Shown here: piece by piece, positions 49,331-62,600 of the stretch
Position numbering within the stretch: the stretch's first letter is position 1
Layout of the letters: every line of letters starts with the position of its first letter
Source: an uncultured Flavobacteriales bacterium
GTDB taxonomy: Bacteria > Bacteroidota > Bacteroidia > Flavobacteriales > Flavobacteriaceae
Assembly: GCA_913020155.1 (NCBI GenBank)
Contig: CAJWBA010000007.1
Location: 1-64,000 of the forward strand
Length of the DNA: 64,000 nt
Direction of reading: 5' to 3'
Translations under genes and position numbers: made by a program
Notes under the pieces: model-generated
The model's input: only the letters and a program-made list of their open reading frames with translations
Told to the model about the DNA's origin: nothing
Database searches by the model: none

Positions 49331-51127
49331 ATGGAAGAAACAAAAATCAAAACTCAAGGAGGTGGCTTTGTTGTCGATGAAACACTTGCTAAAAACATTT
49401 TTACTCCGGAAGATTTTAGTGAAGAACAACTCATGATGAAAGAGTCTGTTCAAGAGTTTGTAAATCGGGATATTATCCCCAATAGAGAACGTTTTGAACA
49501 AAAAGATTATGATTTAACTCGGGAAATGATGGCCAAAGCTGGTGATCTTGGTTTCCTAGGGGTAGCTGTACCCGAAAAATACAACGGTTTGGGAATGCCC
49601 TTTACATCGACAATGCTCGTTTGTGATTATATTTCAGGAGCCAACGGATCTTTTTCTACTGCTTTTGGGGCACACACAGGTATTGGTACCATGCCCATAA
49701 CGCTTTACGGCAACGAAGAGCAAAAACAAAAATATGTTTCTAAGCTTGCTACCGGGGAATGGTTTGGAGCTTACTGCTTAACTGAGCCAGGTGCTGGCTC
49801 AGACGCTAATTCTGGAAAAACAAAGGCTGTTTTGTCTGAAGACGGAACACACTATAAAATAACAGGTCAAAAAATGTGGATTTCTAATGCAGGCTTTGCC
49901 GATATCTTTATTGTTTTTGCACGTATTGAAGACGATAGAAACATTACAGGTTTTATCGTTCCCAAGGACCTAGAAAATGGGATTACTTTAGGAGACGAAG
50001 AAAAAAAACTTGGTATCAAAGCTTCCTCCACCCGTCAAGTTTTCTTTAACGAAACTGTTGTTCCTGTTGAAAATATGCTTGCAGAAAGAGGAGAAGGTTT
50101 CAAAATCGGAATGAATGCTCTTAATGTTGGTCGTATTAAACTTGCAGCAGCTTGCCTCGAGGCACAGAGAAATACTACAAGTTTAGCAGTTCAATATGCT
50201 ACTGAGCGTGTTCAGTTCAAAACTCCCATTGCACAATTTGGGGCAATACAGTTAAAGCTTGCCAACATGACAACCAATACTTACGCAAGCGAATCGGCAA
50301 GCTACAGAGCTGCATACAATATTGAAGAGAAAATTAACCAACTCTTAGAAAGCGGTCTTTCACATCAAGAGGCGGAACTCAAAGGAGTTGAAGAATTTGC
50401 GATAGAGTGTTCTATTTTGAAGGTTTCTGTTTCAGAAAAAGCCCAAAGCTGTACCGACGAAGGAATCCAAATTTTTGGTGGCATGGGTTTTTCAGCAGAT
50501 GCTCCCATGGAAATGGCTTGGCGTGATGCTCGAATTGGAAGAATTTATGAAGGTACTAATGAAATCAACCGATTACTTTCAATTGGAATGCTTTTGAAAA
50601 AAGGATTTAAAGGCGAGATTGACTTGATGGGGCCTGCTACTGCTGTTGGACAAGAATTGATGCAAGGAATTAAAAGTGCTGAAAATTCCAATGAACTCTT
50701 GAATGAAGAAAAACATTTAATCAAAAATCTCAAAAAAGTATTGCTGATGATTACAGGTTCTGCAGTTCAAAAATTTGGGCCAAAGTTTGATACTGAACAG
50801 CAAATCATTCTTGCCCTTTCTGATATTCTGATAGAAATTTACATCGCTGAATCTACCATTCTTAGAACGGAAAAAAACTGTGCTCGATTTGGTGTGGATT
50901 CTCAAAAAAATCAAATTGAAATGACCCAATTGTATTTATTTGATGCAATTGAAAAAATCAATTCCAAAGGAAAGGAAGCTATTATTTCTTTTGCTGATGG
51001 TGGAGAATTGAAAGGTATGCTTGCTGGTTTAAAGCAATACACAAAATACCAAAATTATCCAAATATCGTTGACTTGAGGAGAAGTATTGCTGCTAAGGTT
51101 ATCGAAGAAAATAAATACCCTTTTTAA
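49331..51127 (+). CDS. Acyl-CoA dehydrogenase family protein
   Basis: CLTEPGAGSDANSGKTKA; KMWISNAGFADIF; IQIFGGMGFS; RIYEGTNEINRLL. Confidence 0.95.
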   Translation: MEETKIKTQGGGFVVDETLAKNIFTPEDFSEEQLMMKESVQEFVNRDIIPNRERFEQKDYDLTREMMAKAGDLGFLGVAVPEKYNGLGMPFTSTMLVCDYISGANGSFSTAFGAHTGIGTMPITLYGNEEQKQKYVSKLATGEWFGAYCLTEPGAGSDANSGKTKAVLSEDGTHYKITGQKMWISNAGFADIFIVFARIEDDRNITGFIVPKDLENGITLGDEEKKLGIKASSTRQVFFNETVVPVENMLAERGEGFKIGMNALNVGRIKLAAACLEAQRNTTSLAVQYATERVQFKTPIAQFGAIQLKLANMTTNTYASESASYRAAYNIEEKINQLLESGLSHQEAELKGVEEFAIECSILKVSVSEKAQSCTDEGIQIFGGMGFSADAPMEMAWRDARIGRIYEGTNEINRLLSIGMLLKKGFKGEIDLMGPATAVGQELMQGIKSAENSNELLNEEKHLIKNLKKVLLMITGSAVQKFGPKFDTEQQIILALSDILIEIYIAESTILRTEKNCARFGVDSQKNQIEMTQLYLFDAIEKINSKGKEAIISFADGGELKGMLAGLKQYTKYQNYPNIVDLRRSIAAKVIEENKYPF

Positions 51128-51154
51128 TTTTAGAATTTATTTTGTTTTGTTTTT

Positions 51155-51188
51155 AAAAAATCCTACAATCATGATTGTAGGATTTTTT
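51155..51188 (+). terminator. Rho-independent terminator after acyl-CoA dehydrogenase
   Basis: Perfect inverted repeat AAAAAATCCTACAATCATGATTGTAGGATTTTTT. Confidence 0.85.
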
Positions 51189-51229
51189 ATATTTGACTAG
51201 ATTCATTAATAGCTCGTTAAATCATCCAA

Positions 51230-52588
51230 ATGAAAAAAATCAGTTTTCCAAATATTATATTTTGCCTTATTCTGTTTTGCAATAGCGATTTCATTCAGTC
51301 TCAAACCGAAGAAGATTTTTATCGTATAATTGATGATGTCTCATCAAACCGAATTGAACAGCATATCACCAAATTAGCTAATTTTGGAACGCGACACACA
51401 TTGAGCGATACATTGTCAGAAAGCAGAGGAATAGGAGCTGCTCGAAGATGGATTTTTGATCGTTTCCAAAAAATAGCTTTAAATTGTGAGGGGTGTATTG
51501 AAGTGAGCTATCAAAAAAATTATGTAAAAACCAATGGGAAAAGAATTGTAAAAGATGTGTGGATCAACAACGTTATTGCCATACAAAAAGGAAGTCGCTA
51601 TCCCAACCGCTTTATCATCATGAGTGGGGACATTGATTCTAGGGTTTCTGATCCTAACAATTATACAGATGATTCACCAGGTGCAAATGATAATGCAAGC
51701 GGGATGGCCGGAACCATTGAAGCAGCAAGGGTTTTGTCTAAATATACTTTTGAAAACAGTATTATTTATGCTGGTTTATCTGGAGAAGAACAAGGGCTTT
51801 TTGGTGGAAAAGGTCTCGCTTCTTATGCTAAAGAAAAAGGCTGGGTAATTATTGGGATTTTCAACAATGACATGATTGGAAACATCATGGGACTAGACGG
51901 AGTAATTGACAATAGGACTTTTCGGATTTTTTCAGAGCCCGTTTCCAATACAGAAACAGAAAGTGAAAGAAATAAAAGACGCTTCTATGGTGGAGAGGTA
52001 GATGGCATATCAAGACAACTTGCACGCTATGTGCACAAAACTGTGCAGTCCTTCATGCCCGAAATGAATCCTAAAATGATTTACCGTCTCGATCGATTTG
52101 GAAGAGGTGGTCACCACAGACCTTTCAATGATATGGGATTTGCAGGAATACGAATTATGGAAGCCCATGAGAATTACAACCAACAGCACCAAGATATTCG
52201 GATAGAAAATGGAATTAATTATGGAGATGTTTTAGAAACCGTAAATTTTGAGTATGCGAAAAAACTAACTGCCGTTAACGCTATTAATCTAGCAGCTATT
52301 GGCTGGTCTCCACCCTCGGTTTCCGAACTTTCAATTGGAGGGATTGTTGAAGCCTCTGTTAAGTTTAAGTGGCAAAAAGTATCTGGAGAAAACATAAAAG
52401 GATATAAAATTTATTGGAGAGATACTACTTCTCCTACTTGGGATCATGCTCGGTTTGTAGGTAATGTATCTGAAACTACATTGCAAGGTGTTGTAGTTGA
52501 TAATTTCTTTTTTGGCATTGCTACTGTGGGTAGTAACGGAATTGAAAGTCCAGTAGTTTTTCCCAATAAGATATTTAGAAAATACTAA
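51230..52588 (+). CDS. Exported M28-family Zn aminopeptidase with C-terminal FN3-like domain
   Basis: SPGANDNASGMAGTIEAARVLS; GLSGEEQGLFGGKGLA; signal peptide. Confidence 0.88.
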   Translation: MKKISFPNIIFCLILFCNSDFIQSQTEEDFYRIIDDVSSNRIEQHITKLANFGTRHTLSDTLSESRGIGAARRWIFDRFQKIALNCEGCIEVSYQKNYVKTNGKRIVKDVWINNVIAIQKGSRYPNRFIIMSGDIDSRVSDPNNYTDDSPGANDNASGMAGTIEAARVLSKYTFENSIIYAGLSGEEQGLFGGKGLASYAKEKGWVIIGIFNNDMIGNIMGLDGVIDNRTFRIFSEPVSNTETESERNKRRFYGGEVDGISRQLARYVHKTVQSFMPEMNPKMIYRLDRFGRGGHHRPFNDMGFAGIRIMEAHENYNQQHQDIRIENGINYGDVLETVNFEYAKKLTAVNAINLAAIGWSPPSVSELSIGGIVEASVKFKWQKVSGENIKGYKIYWRDTTSPTWDHARFVGNVSETTLQGVVVDNFFFGIATVGSNGIESPVVFPNKIFRKY

Positions 52589-52631
52589 TTATCTTATACA
52601 GTCGCTTGTATTTTCCATTTCCAAAGCATAA

Positions 52632-53648
52632 TTAGTAGTAGTTGTCAATCTGTAAGCGGTTGAATTGACCTCTTCTATTTCTTCTGTAAATAGAAAAGTC
52701 GAAAGTGATAAATAATTCAAACATGCTTGGAGAATATACAATACCTGGGGATTGAAAAGGAAAATTATATAAAAGACCAAAATCAAAATTCTCAACAGCC
52801 AGACCTATTGAAACTCCAATGTTATTTAGTGCAAAGGCATCGATTGATGTAGCTTGTTGACTGAGTCCAATTGAAAATTCACCTAGTTGAAAATCTTGAG
52901 AAAGATAAATCTTCAATGCATCTCCATATTTAGTAAAAGATCCATAAGCATATAAATATGAGTAACGAGGCAAGTACCTTCTTTCATAAGGATTCAAATC
53001 AAATTCATAAGCACCTTGAATAGAGACTTCAACCGGTTTTAAATCTTCAGTTTCTTTGTTATAAGAAGTATTAGGTTTATTTAAATGCTTAAAAGTCAAG
53101 CCAGCTAGAAACTGATCAGTATGTAAAATAAATGAAGCACCTAAATCGAAATAATTTACACTACTAATATTTGGAGCCAACGGATCCATTGTCTCGGGAT
53201 TTATAGAACCTGGTATGAGTAATTGATCTTCAAAAATTAGATTATCTGGGTTTACCGTCGAACTACCAAAACCTACTGTGACAGCTGGTAAAAAAAACGT
53301 GTTATTATCAAATTGAAGTTTATATACATAACTGAGATTAACTATATTAGTCGTTAAACCAGTGGTTTGAATTTTAAAGGAGTTAATGTCTATACCAAGA
53401 CTAAATCCCTGATTTTCGAAATTTGCCGATCCAAAGAAATACTTGTTATCCATCCTGTCGTATTCATTCAATTTCAACGAATTATATAAAACTCCCACTT
53501 TATTTAGACTATTAAACCCAAAATAACTTGGATTAGATTTTTGCATAAACTTGGAATGATTAACAATATAATCCTCTTGAGCATAAAGTAATCCTCCAAA
53601 ATGAAATGCAAAAAGAAAAATAATATATATTAATTTTATTTTAATCAT
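52632..53648 (-). CDS. PorP/SprF family type IX secretion membrane protein
   Basis: YIVNHSKFMQKSNPSYFGFNSLNKVGVLYNS; terminal beta-barrel features; start codon immediately after the adhesin stop. Confidence 0.88.
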   Translation of the reverse strand: MIKIKLIYIIFLFAFHFGGLLYAQEDYIVNHSKFMQKSNPSYFGFNSLNKVGVLYNSLKLNEYDRMDNKYFFGSANFENQGFSLGIDINSFKIQTTGLTTNIVNLSYVYKLQFDNNTFFLPAVTVGFGSSTVNPDNLIFEDQLLIPGSINPETMDPLAPNISSVNYFDLGASFILHTDQFLAGLTFKHLNKPNTSYNKETEDLKPVEVSIQGAYEFDLNPYERRYLPRYSYLYAYGSFTKYGDALKIYLSQDFQLGEFSIGLSQQATSIDAFALNNIGVSIGLAVENFDFGLLYNFPFQSPGIVYSPSMFELFITFDFSIYRRNRRGQFNRLQIDNYY

Positions 53649-56600
53649 TTATCTTATAATAATAAAGGTTCCACTTTTCTCAACTCTTGTCACTTCGTCA
53701 AGAAGTAGACCAGAGGCGGTATAGATATAATAGGGTGAATCGTTGTCATTGCTTCCATCCCAACCTATTAATTCAAATCCTACAGGGTTACTTACATCTT
53801 GCTCAAAACCATAATCATTATATAAAACATTACCACGATAATCATAAACAGTAAATATCATATCACTAAACCCATTAAACAGGGGTTTAAAGTGACTATT
53901 CATAGTATCAGTACCACCAGGAGTGAATACATTGGGAGCCCTAATATTATAGCCTTTTCCTATTACAATTGGCATAGTTTCTTCCTCAGAGCAACCAATT
54001 GAATTAGAAATTCGTAAAGTTGCAAAATAAGTTCCAGATACTCCATAAACATGTCGAACTTGAGTAATACTTACCGCAGCAGATTCTACAATTAAAGGGG
54101 TTGAAGCATCTCCAAATATCCATTCTGATTTCACAAATGGATCAGTTGATGTATTCTCAAAAGTAACCTCTTCACGTGCCCCAATAACGCCATTAATTCC
54201 AAAAGCTGGAGCGTCATAAGTAAAGCTTGGTTCTCCTATTCCCCTACTGATTTCTACTTCAATCCAACAACCCTCTGCATTTACAATCTTGAGTTGAGCG
54301 GTTTCTACTGCATTGGTAATTCCAACTGACCAAGAACGATCACTCAACTGAATAACATCATTTCGGTTTATAAGAATATCATCATAGTAGAAATCTAGAA
54401 TTCCATCATTATTGTCATATATATCTATCTCTAATCTTCCTTGGGCTGTACCACAAAGATCATTATCAACAAATGGACCATCAATGACAAAAAGTTCCCT
54501 GTTTGGTGTTACCTGGATAATTTCTTCGTAGTATAAATAATCATTATTTAGGAAATTACCAGTTCCTTTACAAGCATCAGCCAATTTACTCATACTCTGT
54601 AAAATCATCTTATAGTTTCCAGGAACTAGATCTCGTAAATCAGCTTTACCGGTGAACTGTGATAGTGGACGATAGCCTGGATTAGTTGCTGCTGTGAGAG
54701 TAGTTGGATCCTCAATAAACCAAGTAATTTCAATAGGTAGTTGACCACCATCAATAGCAACACCAATTTGTCCATTAAGACCACCACTTGTGCAGTCAGG
54801 AGGTAGTGATTTAACTTTTAGACTTGAATCATCAGGATCTGTGAGATTACCTGTGATACTAAATGGTGTAACTTTGTCTTCAACTTCTATATCGATTGGG
54901 GTAGCGCCTGCAGCAGTATCACAGGAATCATAAGTACAATCATTTGAATCTGTTATTTTTACACAATAGCTACCAGGCTCGGCATCAAGAATATCTTTAG
55001 AAAAGAAAGTTTCTACTCCCCTTAAGTTATCTAATGGAGTGAAAGTCCATACCCATATGTAAGTTGGTAATCCAGTGTCAGTAAATGGTACACCACCAAC
55101 AGCGTCACCTATAATTGTACCACGTCCTGAACAAAGATCTGTTGTAATTCCTAAAGTATCCCCGGTATATTCTATTGGTAAATAGTCTAAAATATCAAAG
55201 AAGAATATTTCTGAGCATGCGACTAGGGTACTAGTTGCAGGAAGGGTTGGTGGAAATCTTTCTTCAACAGTAAGAGTATAACTGTCAGGCGGTAATAGAG
55301 GGTAACGATAGAGAAAATTTGGAAGTTTTGGATCAACTATTCCATCACCATTCATATCCAAAGCTGCAGGTATTGGAATTACAGCTCCAGTGTTCTGAGA
55401 TATTAAGGAAATATTAAAACTACTTGAAATTGAACCTCTTCTCAAGTTTGCATTAATTTTAAAACTTATGTCAGAGGTAAATGCGTTTCCATAATTATCA
55501 CAAAGAGCTGGTTTATTTTCAATTGTTTTGAAATTCACAATTTCAATTGAACTTTCCTGAAGAATAATTGGGGGATCAGTAGCTACAGTCCCTCCACAGT
55601 TTTGTGAGCGGGCGTCTGACACTTCTGCTCGATAAACCCCTTCTGGTAAATCAGATACTGTGGCATTACCATCCAGAGAAGGAATAAGTACAAATTCGAT
55701 GTTTGTTGTATCAGTAGAAGTAGTTATTCCACCAGTTGTTGAGCTAATTGTAGTTACTACCGGTTTCTTTTCAAACCATGAAATACTTAATGGTGGTACT
55801 ATATTTTCAATGTTTAAAACAATTCTACTAGTATCATTTCCGCAACCAACCGGTGTAACATCCCAACCAATATTAAGCGGGTTATCGTTTCCAATTACTT
55901 TAACTTCAAAATTAGGATCAGGTGTGGGTGTCAAAAGACATCCATTACCATCAGTAATATTATAATTATATATCCCCAGACCAGTCAATGGTATTGAAAC
56001 TGATTCATTAGGATTTGCTCCCCAAGCTTTGAAAATATTGGTACCATTCGAAGCTAGATAAACTCGAATCTGAACTTGTTGAGAATCTGCAAATGTATCA
56101 GGCCCAACTTCTCTAAAGGTTACACTTCCATCAGTTGGAACAGAACAATCAATATCTATTACATCTATTTCAAACTGCAGGTCTGGAATAACATTAAAAG
56201 TTATAGCAGTAATTTGAGAAGTTACAGAACATCCAAATGCGTCCTCTATAAGAACATTAGTAGCTATGGAGCTAATTAGAGAAGTATCAATATTGTCAAA
56301 CACCACTCTTCTATCTCCTGGCGTTAAAGAACTCTTAACTAAAGCACCTCCGTTCAATGTAACTCTGTAAGGACCTCTGTTTGGTGAACCTCCAACTACG
56401 TTAAACTCAACCAATCCGAAGTCTCCATTACAAATAGGATTATTTCTATTTCCTGTATTTTCAACAAGGAACATTGGGTCAGGGTTAATTACCTCAACTG
56501 TTTTTATCACCGAACAAGTATCTCCGTCTGGACCTGTATCTTGTAAATTGAAAGTATAAAGACCAGGTCCTCCGTCAGCAACAAGTATTGTGCCTCCAAT

Positions 56601-59600
56601 ATTACTGATAGTAGAAACAACTGGAACAACTGGAGTAATGGTGTAATTACTATTTCCACCACTGGCTATTAAAGTGAAGTTAGCATCTGTATCACCATTA
56701 CATGCCAAATTGTAAACAAAGTCTGCAGTACTTGAAGCAACACCGGTAGAGTTATCTACTAGGAATCCTACAACAACTGCATTTAGCTCTAGAACAGGGA
56801 ATCCACCCACCGTAAACGGACGTGTGTCAGAACAACCCAAAATTAAGTCCGTAACTGTTACAGTATATACATCTGGAGGTAGATTATAAATATTAGGACT
56901 TACTCCAATTATCCCGGCAGAGGACGTGCTTTGCCATTTGTATGAGAATACATTTGATCCTCCAGAAAATGCGCTTTGGAAAGTAGCACCTGTACCTCGA
57001 GTCAACTCAATACTACCATTTCCAACTGTTCCGGTTGCACAATAACTGTTGGTAACTCCTTCGTTTAGATCCCAATGATTAAAGCTCAATGAGGTTGGCA
57101 CTCTAAAAGCTTCACGAACTGCTACCGTACATGACTGATCGGTAACTTCAACGATGTAGTCATCACCAATGGCAAGTCCTGTATAGGTGTGTTCTCCTGG
57201 TTTTACTATTGGTGGCCCAATCTGAGCTCCATTATCATCCTCTAAAATAAAGGTGTAAGGAGGGGTGCCACCGGTCACAGTAACCTGTGCAGAACCAGAA
57301 CAAAGATTCACACCCACCACTAATTCTGGTGGTTCGGTTACAGTAATTACTGCAGATTGGTCGGAACAACCGTTGAGATCAACTGTAAGAGTATAATCAC
57401 CGGCTTTAAGATTAAATATACTTAGACTTGAACTTGTATAACCATTTGGTCCTTGCCAAAGGTAATTATAATTCAAAGCTCTATTTGCTTGGGTTGTAAC
57501 TAAGGTAGTACTCAAACTTGTAGTTTGAGTAATATCTACAGATGTATTTAGTGGAATTCCACCAATATCTGCTTCCAAAGATATCCCACCAACTATAGGT
57601 GTTGCTGTTACATAGGGTTCAACCACAGGACCTGAGATAACAACTCCATCATTAATTACTTTTGCAACCAGATTGTTAACTACAATTAAAGTTTCAGGGA
57701 TACCACTTCCATATGGATCAGCTTTTATAGTATACTCAAAGGTATTACCTGCTGAAGTTACTCGAATTATATCACCTATGGTTGTAGTACCTGAAAAAGA
57801 TATTTGATCTATTTGTTGAACACTCAACATACCACCTCTTATACGATTACTAAATCCAAGTGCTGCTTCACCTGGAATTATAATCGACCCATCTGATGCA
57901 TCAAAACAACTTACATTGGTTACATCATTTGTAAGTATGTAATTTGAATCGATCACAGGAGTTGGTATCACGCCAACACTACCTCTTAAAACAATAGAAG
58001 GAGAGCATTTGCCAGTGAATGTTACTATATATGGATAAATTGTAGTCCTTGTAATTACTACTGAAGGTATACCTCCTATTGTTAATCGATCAGTAAATCC
58101 ACCAAACGATACATTTACACCATTAGGTTGCCCGTTTGGCCAGGTAACAGCTGGAGGTCCTCCTGCTGCAGGATTATATATGTATTGAACATCTATTATT
58201 GGTGTTAAATTACAAACAGGAGTTTGAACTGCAGTTCCGGCAATTAAAACCAATTCAGGTTTTGGGGTAACTGTAATGGTTCCATTTGCAATAACTGGTG
58301 AACATCCAATTGTCGTTACAGTATAAATCCAAGGAGTTAATGTAGTTGAAGAAAGAGAAGCTGATGCCTGGGCAGTTCCTGATATCACAACTGTTTTTGA
58401 TGTAGTTATTGTATAAGCTATTCCGGGAGGTAGTCCCGTTACTATGGCACTTTCAGCTCCGTTCTTTAATTCATAAACAATATCTGTAAGACTCTCTGTT
58501 GTTGGTAAACCTCCCACACAAATTGTTGGAAAGTCTGATCCGGGAGCAGAAATTAAATCCAATACATCTTCGGGTTTAACCTCAATTCTACCAGTGAGAG
58601 TTATTTCGGGCAAACAATTACTATCACGTGTTATTATTTCGTATTCGAAAATTGTTGTTGTTGTTAGGGTTGCAGATGGACTTGGCTTTCCAGAAATAAT
58701 GTATTGTGTTCCTGAGAATACTCGTGATATTGACAACACTGGTCCAATGAGTGCCGGTGAAGGTGAAGTCCAGTTAAACGTAATACCCTCAGCTCCTCCT
58801 CCAAATTCGTAAATAATTGGCACTATATCTTGATCGACACAAACAGCACCTCCAAATCCAGTCTGATTTGCTGTTGTTGCAGTCGATATTAAGGTCAAAG
58901 TTGGAAGTGATTGAACCTCTATAGAACCATTTATGGTGGAGGTAGAACAACCACCGAATGTGGTAATCGTATAATTGTATGTAATTGTAGGAGAAACTAA
59001 TGATGTAGCTGAAACTGATGGCACCCCATTAATAATAATAGATGTAGCAGTCGAAGATGGTGAGATTCCAGGTGGGAGTCCACTAACAGTAGCTCCTGTT
59101 GTTCCTCCTCCAAATTCGTAAACTATCGGAAGAAAATTTGAAGTTTCTAGCTCTAAGGGGTTATTGTTGTCTCTAACACAAATCACCTGACTGTCTGTTG
59201 TTGGTGAGGAAACTAGAGTTAAAGTTTGATTAGGATTTATTTGAATACTACCTGTTAAAACAATTTCAGGGATACAATCACTTCCAAGAGTTTCAACTTG
59301 GTAGTTATAATAGGTGGTTTGCGTGACGTTAGTAGTTGGTATTCCAGAAAGAATAATTTGAGTTCCTGTATTAGTTTGAACAAATCCTGAACCAGCAAAT
59401 GACAGGGTATTTGAACCTACCCAAGAAAAATTCATTAATGTTGCTCCTCCACCCATTTCGTAAACAATAGTTTCCATTGGAGTACCATCACATATCGCAT
59501 TGATTCCAGTTTGATCTGCTGAGGTTACCGAACTTGTTAAGCTCAAGGTTGGTAGAGAGTGAACTTCTATAACACCTAAAGCTAGAGTATCTGAACATGT

Positions 59601-62600
59601 TCCGGTAGTTGAAATTATATAATTATAAATTACAGTTGGCGAAGCTATTGTGGTTGCTGAAGAATCGACAAATCCATTGATCAAAACTGTATTTGAGATT
59701 GTTCTGTTGTGAATTAAACCGGGTGGTAATCCTATAATGTTATAATTAGTTGCTCCACCACCCAATTGATACTCTATGGATACAAAACTTAATGTATTTG
59801 CAGTAGCTGGACTATCTTGATCGTTCACACAAATCGTTTGATTGTCAGAATTGACTGCTGATATGAGGTCAATCGTTTGATTTGGATTTATCTGAATACT
59901 TCCTGTTAAAATAATTTCAGGCTCACAATTACTTCCTACAGTTTCGATTTGATAATTATACATAGTGGTTTCTGTAACGTTGGTAGTTGGAGTTCCAGAA
60001 ATTACAAATTGGTTTGTACCAGATGATAAAGCAGTTACTCCAGATCCAGAGAGTGTATTTGAACCTAACCATGTGAAATTGACTTGAGTAGTAACTGGAA
60101 TTGTAGAACTGTGTTCGTAAATTATGGTTTTTATTGGCTGAGCATCACATATTGAATTTAAACCAACTTGATTAGCAGTAGTTGCTGTAGTTACTAAAGT
60201 TAATTCCGGTTGTGAAAATACAGTTATAGAACCCGATGCAGTAGCGGATGCACAACCTGCAGGGGTTGTTATTATCTGATAATTGTATGTGAAGGTTGGG
60301 GTAGGAATTGCCGTTGCAGTTCCTGAAAGAATAACTCTATTTAAGGCTGTGAAAGTTGGAGTTATTCCAGGTGGAAGTCCTGTAACTGTAGCACCCGTTG
60401 CTCCTCCTGATAATTGATATTCAATTGGATCGATTGCAAAAGTTACTGCCGGATTACCTCCAACACAAATTGATTGATTTTCAGCCCCTGAGGTTATTAT
60501 ATGTGAAATTTGATCCAAAGGAGTTATTGTTATTGTACCTGATATTGGAGAGGGAACAGCGTTACAGCCAAACAAGTTTCCTAATAAATTAATCTGATAA
60601 TTATAAACAGTAGTAGTTGTAACATTTTGATTTGGAGCCAATGGAGTTGAAATAGTTATTAACTGCGTTATTGAATTAAAATCAACATCTAACCAAGACG
60701 GTGTCGTTGGAGTAACTATTGCTATCGCAATGGCACCTACCGTTGAATAAACAATATCAGTCATTGTTTCGTCATCACAAATAACTTGATTTAAAACCCC
60801 AGATTGATAACTTGCCGTTGTTCTGGGTTGTACCGTTATTGTTCCGCTCACAGAGCTACTTCCTGTACAATTTGGCCCTGTTGTTATTAGTTCGTAAATG
60901 TATGGTCTTGGAGTGGCCAGGGTAATCGAGGGAGTTCCTGAAATTTCATAATATGCTGGTGGTGTAATGATTTGAGTATCACTTATATCAAGGAAGGTTG
61001 CATCGTCAGATGATATTATGTTAAATGCTATACCTGCATTAGCGTGTTGAATCTGAATTAGATTTGTACCAGCAGTATAAAGGACAGTGAATTGAGCAGC
61101 GGGTAATTGTGCGGTTAAAAATGTATTAATTTCTGCTGCTATTTGAATATTTGTCGCTGTATTTGGTGTTACATATGTATAAGGAGTATTGTTGATGTTA
61201 AAAATAAAGGTATCACTAACAGCAGTTGTATCTGCAACTCCTCTTAGAAAGTCAACTGTAAATTGAGATAGTTGAATTTGTTGGAAAAGATTTCCACTAA
61301 TTCCAGGAGGGAATGTACTTGATGCTGTTTCTCCCAGTCCAAATGCAGGGTTAAATACTTCAAATCGAATTGGAGCTAAAGGTTCTGATGAGCATACAAA
61401 AGGATTAAGGTTGGCTCCTGCTGCAGGAATTATGTCCGGTGTTGGCTCAACTTCAATTGAAATTTGTAAAACTGCATCTGCACAGTTTGCACCTATAGTA
61501 ACAAGGTTAACAACAAAAATTGTTGGAACAACAACAGTTTGACTGATTTGTCCTGTAATTTCAAACTGGTTTACTGTTCCGCTAGCAGACCCAGATAATA
61601 TTAGTCCGTTTGGTAATGGTGTAAGAGGATCTACTCTTAAAGTAAACGCATTAGTGATATCAAGAGTCAATAAAGTTGCAGGAGGTGTATAGGATGCCCC
61701 ATTACATATTGAATTTGCCCCAGTATTATTTGCAATCCCATTAACTATTGTTATCGATGCAGATTCCTCAATTTCAATAATACCAGTGGCACTTACAACC
61801 GCACAGTTAGCGGCAGGAGCTTGTGTTGTTATTACATAAGGGTATCGCCCTGCTGGAATACTATTTATAGGGGTGCCAGATATGGTTAGTGTTTTTTGTA
61901 ATGGTGTTGTTAGAGGTGGTGCGATATCAACTGAATTCCCTACCGGTGTTGATGGTGCTAAAATAAAAGAATCTCCTCTTTTCCCTGTACCACTTGGCTC
62001 TATAGATAATAAAGGAGAAGTATAAGTGGCTACAAAATTTGTAGTTCTTAAGTTAATGTCATCTCGTAATCCTTCACCAACAGTGTCTAAATCATTTCCT
62101 GGTCCGGTAGTAACGAAGTTATATGTAAGGTTATTTATTTGAATCGAATAAATTTGTCCAGCACTAAAAGCTGTACCTGTATTTGATAAGTTCAATGAAG
62201 TAGACTGGGGAGTAATATCCAATATAGGAATAATTCCTGTCGGAAGACCTGTAACAGTTACTGCATCTGCAGCTCCTCCTATTTCATAAGTAATTGAACT
62301 AATTGCAGTATTTCTACAAATTGATGTTGCTCCTATTTGAAGATTAGAATTAAAACCAGATGTTAAAACAATTGTAGGTGGACCTGGAACATTTATTACA
62401 TAATTTACTGTTGATCCTGGACAAAGAGCAGGCTCAACAGTAATGATTATGTTACCCGAAAATCCAGGCTCAAAGTCTAAGAATAAGTCGTTATTAGCCA
62501 GGGGAGTAAGTTGAAAAGTTACGGTATTAATAAATGTAGTTGAACTGACTAGTCCTACAGGGCTATTTACATACCAATTTACTTCCTGACTTGATCGTAA

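Noticed and set aside
55660-55965. + strand ORFs inside the giant adhesin (e.g. 55660-55965, 58594-58812, 62602-62805)
   Set aside because: Opposite a large conserved CDS; no signal peptide, domain or promoter support
57960-61000. Long regularly spaced DNA repeats that might be read as a CRISPR-like array
   Set aside because: Period is ~650 bp, units are diverged and fully coding; they are protein-domain repeats
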